From an uncultured Clostridia bacterium (lineage in GTDB: Bacteria; Bacillota; Clostridia; Christensenellales; Borkfalkiaceae): 64,000 bases of DNA. The stretch covers positions 1-64,000 of the forward strand of contig CAJFQM010000011.1 in the NCBI GenBank assembly GCA_904419075.1, given 5' to 3'. A program made the translations under genes and the position numbers. Under the pieces are notes generated by a model. The model was not told where the DNA came from, did no database searches, and was given only the letters and a program-made list of their open reading frames with translations. Below, piece after piece: positions 8,224 to 15,531 of the stretch (the stretch's first letter is position 1; every line of letters begins with the position of its first letter).

Positions 8224-9645
8224 ATGCCGGACGTGAAGAGCGAAGAAAACGAAATACCGTACGGGAAAGAAAACGAAACGTGCGCTGAGCTGAAAAGAAA
8301 GTACGACGTCATCGTCGTGGGCGCGGGCGTCGCGGGCTTGAATGCGGCGTTGTTTCTGCCGCGGGACAAAGAAATTCTGTTGATTTCCAAAGAGAGCCCC
8401 CGCCACAGCGATTCCTATCTCGCGCAGGGCGGAATATGCGTTCTGAAATGGGACGGGGATTACGACGCTTATTTTCGGGACACGATGCGCGCGGGGCACT
8501 TTGAAAACAATCCCGATACGGTGGACTGCATGCTCCGTTCCTCGCGGGAGACGATCGCCGATCTGCTCTGTTCGGGCGTGCGGTTTTCGCGGGACGAGAA
8601 GGGGAATTTCCTCTATACCCGAGAGGGCGGACACAGTAAAAACCGCATCATGTATCACGAGGACTGTACGGGCAAGGAAATCACTTCCGCTCTGTTCAGG
8701 CGGGTGAAGCGGTTGAAAAACGTACATATCCGCCCCTATACCGTGTTGCTGGACATTCTCGCAGACGAAAAGAACGACGTCTGTACGGGCGCCGTACTGA
8801 AAGACCGCGCGACGGGGAAGATCTTTCCCGTATCCGCGGATTACGTCATTCTCGCCACGGGCGGAATCGGGGGATTGTTCCGCTTTTCCACCAATTACCG
8901 CAATCTTACGGGCGACGGCGTGGCGATTTGTTTAAGGCACGGCGTAAAGACGGAGCATGTCGATTATATCCAGATTCACCCCACCACCCTGTATACAAAA
9001 AAGCGGGGCAGGAGATTCCTCATTTCCGAATCGGTGCGCGGCGAAGGCGCCGTCCTTTTGGACGGGGACGGGAATCGGTTTACCGACGAGCTTCAACCCC
9101 GCGACGTGGTCACGGCGGCCATCTATAAGCAAATGGAGAAAGAGGGAAGCGAGTTTGTGCGTCTCGATCTCCGCACCATTCCCGAAAAGACGGTGCGGGA
9201 GCACTTTCCCGCCATCGTCAGAAGGTGCGCCGCGGAGGGGTACGACGTCTTTAAGGCGCCCATTCCCGTCGTGCCCGGTCAGCATTATTTTATGGGCGGA
9301 ATCGCCAGCGATCTCGAAGGAAAAACGAGCATGCGGCGGCTGTTCGCCGTGGGCGAGACCTGCTGCAACGGAGTGCACGGAAAAAATCGACTCGCATCCA
9401 ATTCGCTCCTCGAAAGCCTCGTGTTCGCAAAGCGCGCCGCGCTGGCGATCTCCAACACCTATTTTCCCCTGTCGGCGGAAGAAGAAAAGGAAGGCATGCA
9501 GGGCTTTGACGAAAGCAATTATAAGGACGAGCGAAGGCTCGCCGCGGAGTATAAAAAATCTGTTCTTGGAGAAATCCAAAGACAAAAGAAAGAAACGGAG
9601 GCAAAAAATCATGAATCCCATCACACAGACGTTACAGGCGGATAA
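8224..9645 (+). CDS. nadB: L-aspartate oxidase NadB
   Basis: A 473-aa FAD enzyme oxidising L-aspartate to iminoaspartate, the first step of de novo NAD synthesis. The FAD Rossmann motif GAGVAG is at residues 33-38; HSDSYLAQGGI, MYHEDCTGKEI, IQIHPTTLY, SESVRGEGA and GKNRLASNSLLE are the family blocks around flavin and substrate. The 27 residues before KYDVIVVG are unusually charged and may not be needed; no better start is visible, and GAGG lies upstream. nadB overlaps nadC by 35 nt. The partner quinolinate synthase gene nadA, often adjacent, is not in this window. Confidence 0.95.
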   Translation: MPDVKSEENEIPYGKENETCAELKRKYDVIVVGAGVAGLNAALFLPRDKEILLISKESPRHSDSYLAQGGICVLKWDGDYDAYFRDTMRAGHFENNPDTVDCMLRSSRETIADLLCSGVRFSRDEKGNFLYTREGGHSKNRIMYHEDCTGKEITSALFRRVKRLKNVHIRPYTVLLDILADEKNDVCTGAVLKDRATGKIFPVSADYVILATGGIGGLFRFSTNYRNLTGDGVAICLRHGVKTEHVDYIQIHPTTLYTKKRGRRFLISESVRGEGAVLLDGDGNRFTDELQPRDVVTAAIYKQMEKEGSEFVRLDLRTIPEKTVREHFPAIVRRCAAEGYDVFKAPIPVVPGQHYFMGGIASDLEGKTSMRRLFAVGETCCNGVHGKNRLASNSLLESLVFAKRAALAISNTYFPLSAEEEKEGMQGFDESNYKDERRLAAEYKKSVLGEIQRQKKETEAKNHESHHTDVTGG

Positions 9646-10465
9646 ACTCATTAAAATGGCGCTGGAAGAGGACATCACCAGTGAGGACGTTTCCACCAAT
9701 GCGGTTATGCCCGAATACAGAAAGGGCAAGGTACAGCTTCTCTGCAAACAGGACGGCGTAATCTGCGGCCTGAGCGTGTTTCTGCGCACCTTCCGTCTGC
9801 TCGACGAAGCGACGGAGGCGGAATTTTTCGTCTCCGACGGCGACGAGGTGAAAAAGGGACAGCTCCTCGCGGAGCTGACGGGCGATATTCGCGTTCTGCT
9901 TTCGGGCGAACGGGTGGCGCTCAATTATTTGCAGCGCATGAGCGGCATCGCGACCTATACCCGTTCGGTCGCAAAACTTTTGGAAGGAAGCAAGACCAAA
10001 TTGCTGGATACCCGTAAGACGACCCCCAACATGCGCATTTTTGAAAAGTACGCCGTGCGCGTGGGCGGCGGAAACAATCACCGCTATAATCTTTCGGACG
10101 GCGTTTTGCTCAAAGACAACCATATCGGAGCGGCGGGCGGCGTCGCTGCGGCCGTCAGAGCGGCGAAGGAATACGCGCCGTTCGTCCGTAAAATCGAAAT
10201 CGAGGTCGAGACGCTGGAACAGATGAAAGAAGCGCTGGACGCGGGCGCGGAAATCATCATGCTGGACAACATGTCCCCCGAAAACATGGCCGAAGCCGTG
10301 AAAATGGCAAAGGGCCGCGCGGAAACGGAATGTTCGGGCAACGTCACGAAGGAGAATATTTCTCGGCTCGTCAATCTGGGCGTGGATTATATTTCCAGCG
10401 GCGCACTCACCCATTCGGCGCCCATTCTCGACGTGTCTTTGAAAAATCTGCACCCCGTGGATTGA
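9611..10465 (+). CDS. nadC: quinolinate phosphoribosyltransferase NadC
   Basis: A 284-aa enzyme converting quinolinate and PRPP to nicotinate mononucleotide, CO2 and pyrophosphate. Family signatures: DTRKTTPNMR, VRVGGGNNHRYNL and LLKDNHI in the middle, EVETLEQ and MLDNMSPE in the barrel, and the closing GVDYISSGALTHS. The start ATG at 9611 follows GGAGGCAAAAAATC and lies inside the nadB end, implying translational coupling. The frame is open further upstream, but that part is the other-frame copy of nadB. Length is standard. Confidence 0.96.
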   Translation: MNPITQTLQADKLIKMALEEDITSEDVSTNAVMPEYRKGKVQLLCKQDGVICGLSVFLRTFRLLDEATEAEFFVSDGDEVKKGQLLAELTGDIRVLLSGERVALNYLQRMSGIATYTRSVAKLLEGSKTKLLDTRKTTPNMRIFEKYAVRVGGGNNHRYNLSDGVLLKDNHIGAAGGVAAAVRAAKEYAPFVRKIEIEVETLEQMKEALDAGAEIIMLDNMSPENMAEAVKMAKGRAETECSGNVTKENISRLVNLGVDYISSGALTHSAPILDVSLKNLHPVD

Positions 10466-10487
10466 ACAAAAAAGGGAGGAAAGGAAA

Positions 10488-11021
10488 ATGACGACGGACA
10501 ATATCGGCATCATGGCGCGGGAAAAGCGTCGGGAACGCATACTCGCCGCGCTGGGCGCGACGGCCGAACCGCAGAGCGCGGGCGCGCTCGGAGACCGCTT
10601 CGGCGTTTCGAGACAGGTCATCGTGCAGGATATCGCGGTGCTCAGGGCGGAGGGCTCGCCCATCGTCTCCACAAACCGAGGCTATATTCTGGCTTCGGGC
10701 AGACAGGCGGCGCGCGTCTTTAAGGTCTTTCACGGAGAGGACAGACTCCAAGAGGAGTTGGAACTCATCGTGGACAGGGGCGGGACGGTGAAAAACGTCA
10801 TCGTCAGCCATCGGATTTACGGACGCATAGAAGCGGAATTGAATATCTCCAACCGCGTGGAAGTTTCCGAGTTTCTTCGGAGTATTCAGGGCGGGACGAG
10901 CCGCCCCTTAATGGTGGTGACGGGCGGGTATCACTATCATACCGTGACGGCGGCGAGCGAGAGCGATTTGGACGAAATAGAAACCGCGCTGAAAAAGGGC
11001 GGCTTTTTGGTGGATAAATAA
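10488..11021 (+). CDS. niaR: NiaR-family transcriptional repressor (HTH plus 3H domain)
   Basis: A 177-aa protein. Residues about 10-65 form a winged HTH of the HTH_11 type (ALGDRFGVSRQVIVQDIAVL); the rest is a 3H domain, named for conserved histidines that bind a metal and sense nicotinate: VSHRIYGRIEAEL supplies His and Glu, GGYHYHTVTA the HxH pair. Third gene of the nadBC operon, 22 nt after nadC, with GGGAGGAAAGG before the ATG. It probably represses its own operon through the palindrome at 8049-8074. Confidence 0.93.
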   Translation: MTTDNIGIMAREKRRERILAALGATAEPQSAGALGDRFGVSRQVIVQDIAVLRAEGSPIVSTNRGYILASGRQAARVFKVFHGEDRLQEELELIVDRGGTVKNVIVSHRIYGRIEAELNISNRVEVSEFLRSIQGGTSRPLMVVTGGYHYHTVTAASESDLDEIETALKKGGFLVDK

Positions 11022-11032
11022 AGAGGGCAGGT

Positions 11033-11851
11033 ATGGAAGTAACGGTATTTTCGGGCGAGTACGGGGATTCGGACGCGCTGAAAAAGGAACACGCGCTGGG
11101 GCTTTTCGTCTCGACGGGGGAACATCGGATTTTGTTCGATTTCGGAAACAAAACGGCGCTTAAAAACCTTCGGGCGCTCGATCTGTCGGCGGCGGAAGCG
11201 GATCTGGCGGTGCTTTCGCACGGCCATTCGGGCGCCGGAGGGGGACTGAAAGAGCTCGCGCCCGCGCTTCGCGGCATCAGGATTTACGCTCGCGAGTCGG
11301 CGTTCGACGCGCACTATTTCAAAAAATCCCGTTTGAGCTACAAGACCGTTTCTCTGCCGAAGAAATTGCCGAGAGAGGGCTTTTCGTTCGTAAAAAGTTT
11401 TCTCAAAATCGATGACGAGCTTTCGATCATTTCCAATTTCAAACCGACGAAGCAGGTTTTGGCGGAACCGCGCTATTTCGTGGACGGCGATCGCTTTTTC
11501 GAGCCGGATACCTTTTCTCATGAACTCGCGCTGATCGTGTCGGACGAAGATTCGCTGACGCTGTTTGTCGGCGGGGCGCATGCGGGATTGATGCAGATCA
11601 TCGAGCGCGCGGAAAAGACGTTCTCAAAGCAAGTCGGAAAAGTCATAGGAGCGCTGGAACTTACGGACAAGAAGGGAAAGCCGCTGTACTCGGAAGAACG
11701 CACGCGGAATTTCGCCTTCGAGCTGGAAAAATTCACGCGTGCGGAGTTCTATTTCGCGAGCGGCATCGGCGATTCGGTTTTCGGCGTATTGCAGGAGGAA
11801 CTTGGGGAACGGATTCGCCGTCTGAACGTCGGGGAGACGCGGCAGATATAA
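11033..11851 (+). CDS. metallo-beta-lactamase-fold protein lacking metal ligands
   Basis: A 272-aa protein whose frame follows MBL-fold proteins of the type annotated as dihydropterin/RFA-P synthase-like: HALGLFVSTGEHRILFDFG, then AVLSHGHSGAGGGL at residues 60-72, later GGAHAGL. The canonical HxHxDH is HGHSGA here: His63 and His65 are kept, but the Asp and following His are Gly67 and Ala68. The late His (usually GHC-type) is also missing (FASGIGD). A metal-poor or non-catalytic form is inferred. It starts 11 nt after niaR and closes the NAD operon, so a link to NAD or pterin/cofactor sensing is possible but unproven. Confidence 0.8.
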   Translation: MEVTVFSGEYGDSDALKKEHALGLFVSTGEHRILFDFGNKTALKNLRALDLSAAEADLAVLSHGHSGAGGGLKELAPALRGIRIYARESAFDAHYFKKSRLSYKTVSLPKKLPREGFSFVKSFLKIDDELSIISNFKPTKQVLAEPRYFVDGDRFFEPDTFSHELALIVSDEDSLTLFVGGAHAGLMQIIERAEKTFSKQVGKVIGALELTDKKGKPLYSEERTRNFAFELEKFTRAEFYFASGIGDSVFGVLQEELGERIRRLNVGETRQI

Positions 11852-11870
11852 AAGAATTGACGGGGAAATG

Positions 11871-11903
11871 AAAACTCCGCGCTTTCAAAGCGCGGAGTTT
11901 TTT
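11871..11903 (+). terminator. terminator of NAD operon
   Basis: Near-perfect hairpin of ACTCCGCGCTTT and AAAGCGCGGAGT (about 11874-11898) followed by TTTTTTATT. Confidence 0.92.
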
Positions 11904-11959
11904 ATTATAAAATCGGCAAATCTTTTTATATCGTCATAAGATTTCAAAGATGTCTCACG

Positions 11960-12304
11960 TCAACTTTTTTTCGTATAACAAGCCGCTAAATTTTTTACGA
12001 TACTCAAAATATTTTTTTGTTGTTCCGCGGGCAATCTGCCATAAGATTGTAATAAATCGAGCTGGTCGGATGTCAAATCGTTGAATTTTCCGTCGAGAAA
12101 AAGTTCAATCGGGGAAATATTCAGTTCCGGACAAAGCTGTTCCAATGTGGAAAGCGCAGGAATCGAGTCTTTTTCATTATACTAATTTTGCACAGAAGTG
12201 GACGATATTCCCAATCTGTGCGCCGGTTCCGAGCATGTTATTCCCCGTTCTTTTATAATTCTATCTATTTTCGGGCGAGGATCGTAAATCATAAAAGTAA
12301 CCAT
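11960..12304 (-). pseudogene. XRE-family regulator broken by a single amber codon
   Basis: On the minus strand ATG at 12304 opens a 114-codon frame that reads as a small HTH_3 regulator, interrupted only by TAG at 12184-12182 (codon 41). The paralogue directly upstream (12406-12723) reads VYNWYNEKNS where this reads VQN, stop, YNEKDS: one TGG-to-TAG change. The rest stays in frame to TGA at 11960 (LDLLQSYGRLPAEQQKNI). TAG is used as a normal stop in this window (rsmA), so read-through by code change is unlikely. Probably a recent pseudogene; its 61-aa downstream half has a Met but no ribosome-binding site. Confidence 0.85.
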
Positions 12305-12307
12305 TAA

Positions 12308-12772
12308 CTAAACTTATATTTTAGTAGCTAAACAATAATGTTTGACTTGCTTTTTGGAAAATTAAGATATAATAATGGGGGAAAAATATAACTGTCAAAA
12401 GACGGTTATAGAGAAGCGGCGTTTTTCGTTATTTCTACTATACAATTTTGTTGCGTTTCGTTTAGTTTACGAAAGGATTCCAGCAGTGTTATTTCTTTGG
12501 GGGAGAGCGTATCAAATTCGATATCCGTAAAAAGTTCCGCCATAGAAATTTCGAAAAGCAAGCAAATCGATTCCAGAACGGGAATTGTGGGCATAGAGTT
12601 TTTTTCGTTATACCAATTATAGACAGAAGTTACGGAAAGACCTATTTCGTGAGCTAATTTTGCCCGCGTCCAACCTTTTTTGATTCGTAAAGCGTCTATT
12701 TTTTGACGAGGATCGTGACTCATAATATACCTCAATATAAAAGTATACTTATATTTTACTCCAACTATACTT
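12308..12772 (-). promoter_or_regulatory. shared upstream motif of the two XRE genes (possible operators)
   Basis: The 12-mer ACTTATATTTTA occurs at 12312-12323 and again at 12747-12758, just upstream of the broken and the intact regulator. Each copy is bracketed by a short direct repeat (CTAAAC at 12308 and 12328; TATACTT at 12744 and 12766). AAGTATACTT (12741-12750) is a perfect palindrome. Autoregulatory operators are inferred; the coordinates span both copies and the gene between them. Confidence 0.45.
12406..12723 (-). CDS. XRE-family helix-turn-helix regulator
   Basis: A 105-aa DNA-binding protein: residues about 5-60 are an HTH_3 domain (KIDALRIKKGWTRAKLAHEIGLS, then VTSVYNWYNEKNSMPT), followed by the family's helical tail (LSPKEITLLESFRKLNETQQNCI). 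The start at 12723 follows TTGAGG seven nt upstream; the longer frame beginning at 12807 lacks one and crosses the promoter region. Intact paralogue of the amber-interrupted gene downstream. The target is unknown; self-control is likely from the repeated upstream motif. Confidence 0.9.
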   Translation of the reverse strand: MSHDPRQKIDALRIKKGWTRAKLAHEIGLSVTSVYNWYNEKNSMPTIPVLESICLLFEISMAELFTDIEFDTLSPKEITLLESFRKLNETQQNCIVEITKNAASL

Positions 12773-12860
12773 TCATATCGGTATGATTGATTATTAAAAT
12801 GTAACACTTTACTTTTATTTGGCGGTGCTGACGGTGATAAGTGAAAAAGGAAATAATGAT

Positions 12861-13337
12861 GTGAATAAAAAATTGAAAATTAACGAAAACGAAGAAGTGG
12901 TCATAGATTTATATCATAAAAATAAATCTCTCGAACAAATTTTCTTAAAGACCACTTATAAGAATAAAAAATCCGTGATTGAGTGTATAATAAGGAATCA
13001 TTTGCTGCCGCCGCGGAAACCGAAACTATTCAGGCGATATGGACGTATGGCTGATTCTCCTCTATATGCAAGAAAAAACGATAGGGGAAATGCAGAGAAT
13101 TGTAAGATGCGGTGCGCCTCAACCCATTATAAGACGGCTGAAAAATGCGGGATTCGGTTATATTCGGAAAAAGAATTGCGGGAAAAGATTCTTTATTTGT
13201 TTAAGTCGGGAAAATATGCCGAGGAAATCGTCGGAATTTTACATCGTGAAAAGGATTTTGTGGTAGAGCTTTTGAACGAATACGGAGTAATTCCGTATGA
13301 CCGTCAGGGCAGGCCGATGTTTTCGTCAAAAAAGTAA
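12861..13337 (+). pseudogene. three-repeat HTH-like protein with out-of-frame middle repeat
   Basis: An open frame of 158 codons from GTG 12861 (AAGGA upstream), but its middle third is not protein-like. Repeat 1 (EEVVIDLYHKNKSLEQIFL) and repeat 3 (LREKILYLFKSGKYAEEIVG) are in this frame. A matching repeat 2 (VWLILLYMQEKTIGEMQRIV, then LKNAGF) lies in the +1 frame at 13039-13167. Restoring the protein needs a +1 shift near 13000-13038 and a -1 shift at CGG AAA AAG (13165-13173). The protein would be about 155 residues of three ~40-residue HTH-like units. It may be a decaying gene, programmed shifting or sequence error. I do not recognise a named family. Confidence 0.6.
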
Positions 13338-13390
13338 GGATTTTTTTGTTTTCGACAAAAGTCCCCCGAAAAATTTCCTTTTTGTTTGTT

Positions 13391-13417
13391 ATAAATCGCG
13401 TTCGGCTTTCATAGATT
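13391..13417 (+). promoter_or_regulatory. sigma-E-like sporulation promoter of spoIVF operon
   Basis: ATA (13391-13393), 16 nt, CATAGATT (13410-13417) fits the mother-cell sigma-E pattern (ATA, 16-18 nt, CATACANT). spoIVF is a sigma-E operon in Bacillus subtilis. No sigma-A style pair is evident here. Inferred. Confidence 0.6.
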
Positions 13418-13456
13418 AAAGCAGAACGATACCGAAAGGAAAAAGGAGATTTTTTT

Positions 13457-14464
13457 ATGAACGAAGAAATCGAATATGCCGAAATGCTGGAAATTCCCGT
13501 TTCTACGGTCAATGTGGTCAAGAAAAAGAACCGTCGGGTCCGCGGGAAAAATCAGCCGAATCTCAAAGAGCGCCTCATTTCCCGCGTGAACGACAGAGTG
13601 GGGAATGACTCCTATGCGGAAGAAGGCGCTTATTCCGCGCCCGCGTCCGCGCTGGAACAGAATCCGATATACGCTTCCGCGGAGAACGCGGCGATCGAAG
13701 ACGCCGCGCAGAACACGCCCGCGCCCGAATCGGAGGTCAACGCCTATGCTTACGCGGACGGCGGCGAGCGGTTGGAAACCGTCCTGCTTTCGGACGAGGA
13801 GGGAAAAACCGCGAAAAAGCGTCGCGGCCGTTTTTTCTTCGGCCGCAAAGACGAGTCCGTGCCTTTGGACGAGGAAGAGGGCGGCTACGGCGACGACGGC
13901 GGCACGGGAGTAATAAAGACCAAAGCCGAACGTCGTTCGGGAATTTTCCTCACGGTGGAATTTGCGCTCGCCTGTGCGCTCTGCGGGACGATTTTCCTCA
14001 CCAACGTCTTTATGCCCACGAGCGCGATCAATACGTTTTTCCGCAGTCTGATGCCCGCGGAAGAGGAACAGGCCGACAACCGCATTTATTCCGACTTTAC
14101 GCTGGCGAGCGTCGTCAGCGAGCTGTCCGACGCGGAAATCACCGTTTCCCCTGCGGGAGTGCTTTCCTTCACGGACGAGTGCTGCGTCTATCCCGCGGTG
14201 GACGGAAAAGTCGCGGAAGTGACGCAGAACGCTTCGGGGACTTACGACGTAAAAATTTCCCATACGGACAGTTTTTACGGAATCATCAGCGGGCTGGACT
14301 ACGTATATTATACCGTCGGGGATAAAGTGTATTCCAACGTACCCGTGGGCTATTCGAAGGGCGAATCCGCCGTACAGGTAACGATGTATTCGGGCGACGA
14401 GCTTCTGAATTGCTATGCGGTGGACGACGAAAACTGCCTGACCTGGATAGAGAGCGAGAGCTGA
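13457..14464 (+). CDS. spoIVFA: SpoIVFA-like sporulation regulator of sigma-K processing
   Basis: A 335-aa protein: long charged, disordered N-terminal region (about 1-150), one transmembrane segment (about 157-180), then an extracytoplasmic degenerate LytM/M23-type domain (YPAVDGKVAEV, VKISHTDSFYGIISGLDYVY, NVPVGYSKG) without the metal ligands of active peptidases. In B. subtilis SpoIVFA anchors and restrains the protease SpoIVFB in the mother-cell-derived forespore membrane. The next gene is the SpoIVFB-like protease and the block continues to rplU-rpmA as in Bacillus, which supports the call. AAAAAGGAG precedes the ATG. The N-terminal region is longer than in Bacillus. Confidence 0.82.
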   Translation: MNEEIEYAEMLEIPVSTVNVVKKKNRRVRGKNQPNLKERLISRVNDRVGNDSYAEEGAYSAPASALEQNPIYASAENAAIEDAAQNTPAPESEVNAYAYADGGERLETVLLSDEEGKTAKKRRGRFFFGRKDESVPLDEEEGGYGDDGGTGVIKTKAERRSGIFLTVEFALACALCGTIFLTNVFMPTSAINTFFRSLMPAEEEQADNRIYSDFTLASVVSELSDAEITVSPAGVLSFTDECCVYPAVDGKVAEVTQNASGTYDVKISHTDSFYGIISGLDYVYYTVGDKVYSNVPVGYSKGESAVQVTMYSGDELLNCYAVDDENCLTWIESES

Positions 14465-14486
14465 CGCGCGGCGTCTGAAAACGAAA

Positions 14487-15401
14487 GTGAATCTTTCGGA
14501 AACGGGCGCCCGCGAGCGCCCCGAAAAGCGTAAAAAGAAAAAATTCCGCTTCCCCCTTCGTCGGAACAGGCTGAAAATTCATCCGCTGTTTTTATTGCTC
14601 GGAGTATATTATTGCTTTATCGGCGAATTGCCCATATTCCTTTTGAGCGCGCTCGTCGCGCTTCAACACGAATGTGCGCACGCCTTTGCCGCGGCAAAAC
14701 TCGGATATAAGCTCGACCGCGTGGTTCTGATGCCCTACGGCGCCGTCATAGACGGAGACCTGTCGGGCATCAGTCTCAAAGACGAATTTTTCGTCGCCGT
14801 CTGGGGACCTTTATGCAACCTCTTCACGGCAGCGGGGTTCGCCGCGCTGTGGTGGTTCTGGCCCGATACCTATGCCTTTACCGATACGGCGTGTTTCATC
14901 TCTCTGGCGATCGGACTGGTCAATTTCATTCCCGCCTACCCGTTGGACGGGGGCAGGGTATTGAAATGCGCCCTCAGAACCTGGGTGAAAGAAAAAAGCG
15001 CGGAACGCATTTGCCGCGGCGTGACTTTGAGCGTGGCGGCGGGACTTCTGACCGCGTTCGTCGTTCTTTGCGTCAGAAAAGCCCCCAATTTTACGCTGCT
15101 CGCATTTACGCTCTTTCTCGTCGCGGGCGCGTTCGGAAATCCGAAAAACGCCGACGCCGCCTATCGGAAAATCAATTTTTCTTCCAAAGCGGCTTTCCGC
15201 CGCGGCGTGGAAATCCGCCGCGTCGCCGTCGAGGAGACCTGTCCCTTAAAACGCGCCGTCGGGTTTATCGAGCGGGATAAATACCTGATTTTGGACGTCT
15301 ACGACGAAAAGGAGAATTATCTCGGGGAAATCGGCCAAAACGAATTGGCGGAAATTTTCTCTCGTGCGGAAATATACGATCCCGTCGGCGATTTTCTGTA
15401 A
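14487..15401 (+). CDS. spoIVFB: SpoIVFB-like M50 intramembrane metalloprotease
   Basis: A 304-aa site-2-protease family enzyme that in sporulation cleaves pro-sigma-K inside the membrane. The zinc motif HECAH is at His61-Glu62-His65; the third ligand is in NFIPAYPLDGGRV (Asp near 153), a variant of the NPxDG motif. Several hydrophobic segments lie between residues 35 and 220, followed by a C-terminal CBS-like cytoplasmic part (RRVAVEETCPLKRAVGFI). It begins 22 nt after spoIVFA. The annotated GTG start lacks a good ribosome-binding site, so the basic first ~28 residues are uncertain. Confidence 0.88.
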   Translation: MNLSETGARERPEKRKKKKFRFPLRRNRLKIHPLFLLLGVYYCFIGELPIFLLSALVALQHECAHAFAAAKLGYKLDRVVLMPYGAVIDGDLSGISLKDEFFVAVWGPLCNLFTAAGFAALWWFWPDTYAFTDTACFISLAIGLVNFIPAYPLDGGRVLKCALRTWVKEKSAERICRGVTLSVAAGLLTAFVVLCVRKAPNFTLLAFTLFLVAGAFGNPKNADAAYRKINFSSKAAFRRGVEIRRVAVEETCPLKRAVGFIERDKYLILDVYDEKENYLGEIGQNELAEIFSRAEIYDPVGDFL

Positions 15402-15439
15402 AAATATGCAAAAAACGCCGACGAATCTTCAAAACCCCC

Positions 15440-15468
15440 TTGCAAAAACTTTCGCGGTATGCTATACT
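15440..15468 (+). promoter_or_regulatory. promoter of RNase E/G gene
   Basis: TTGCAA (15440-15445), 17-nt spacer, TATACT (15463-15468), giving vegetative expression separate from the sporulation operon. Confidence 0.8.
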
Positions 15469-15531
15469 ATGATCAAGCGGAATTTTTCGCCCTTAACAGT
15501 GCAAGAAATTTGAAGGTTCGGATATACATAC

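Noticed and set aside
12182-12184. Amber recoding (TAG as an amino acid)
   Set aside because: rsmA in this window ends with TAG at its expected family length, so TAG is a normal stop.
12342-12373. Plus-strand promoter TTGACT/TATAAT between the XRE genes
   Set aside because: Spacing is 20 nt and no plus-strand gene follows.
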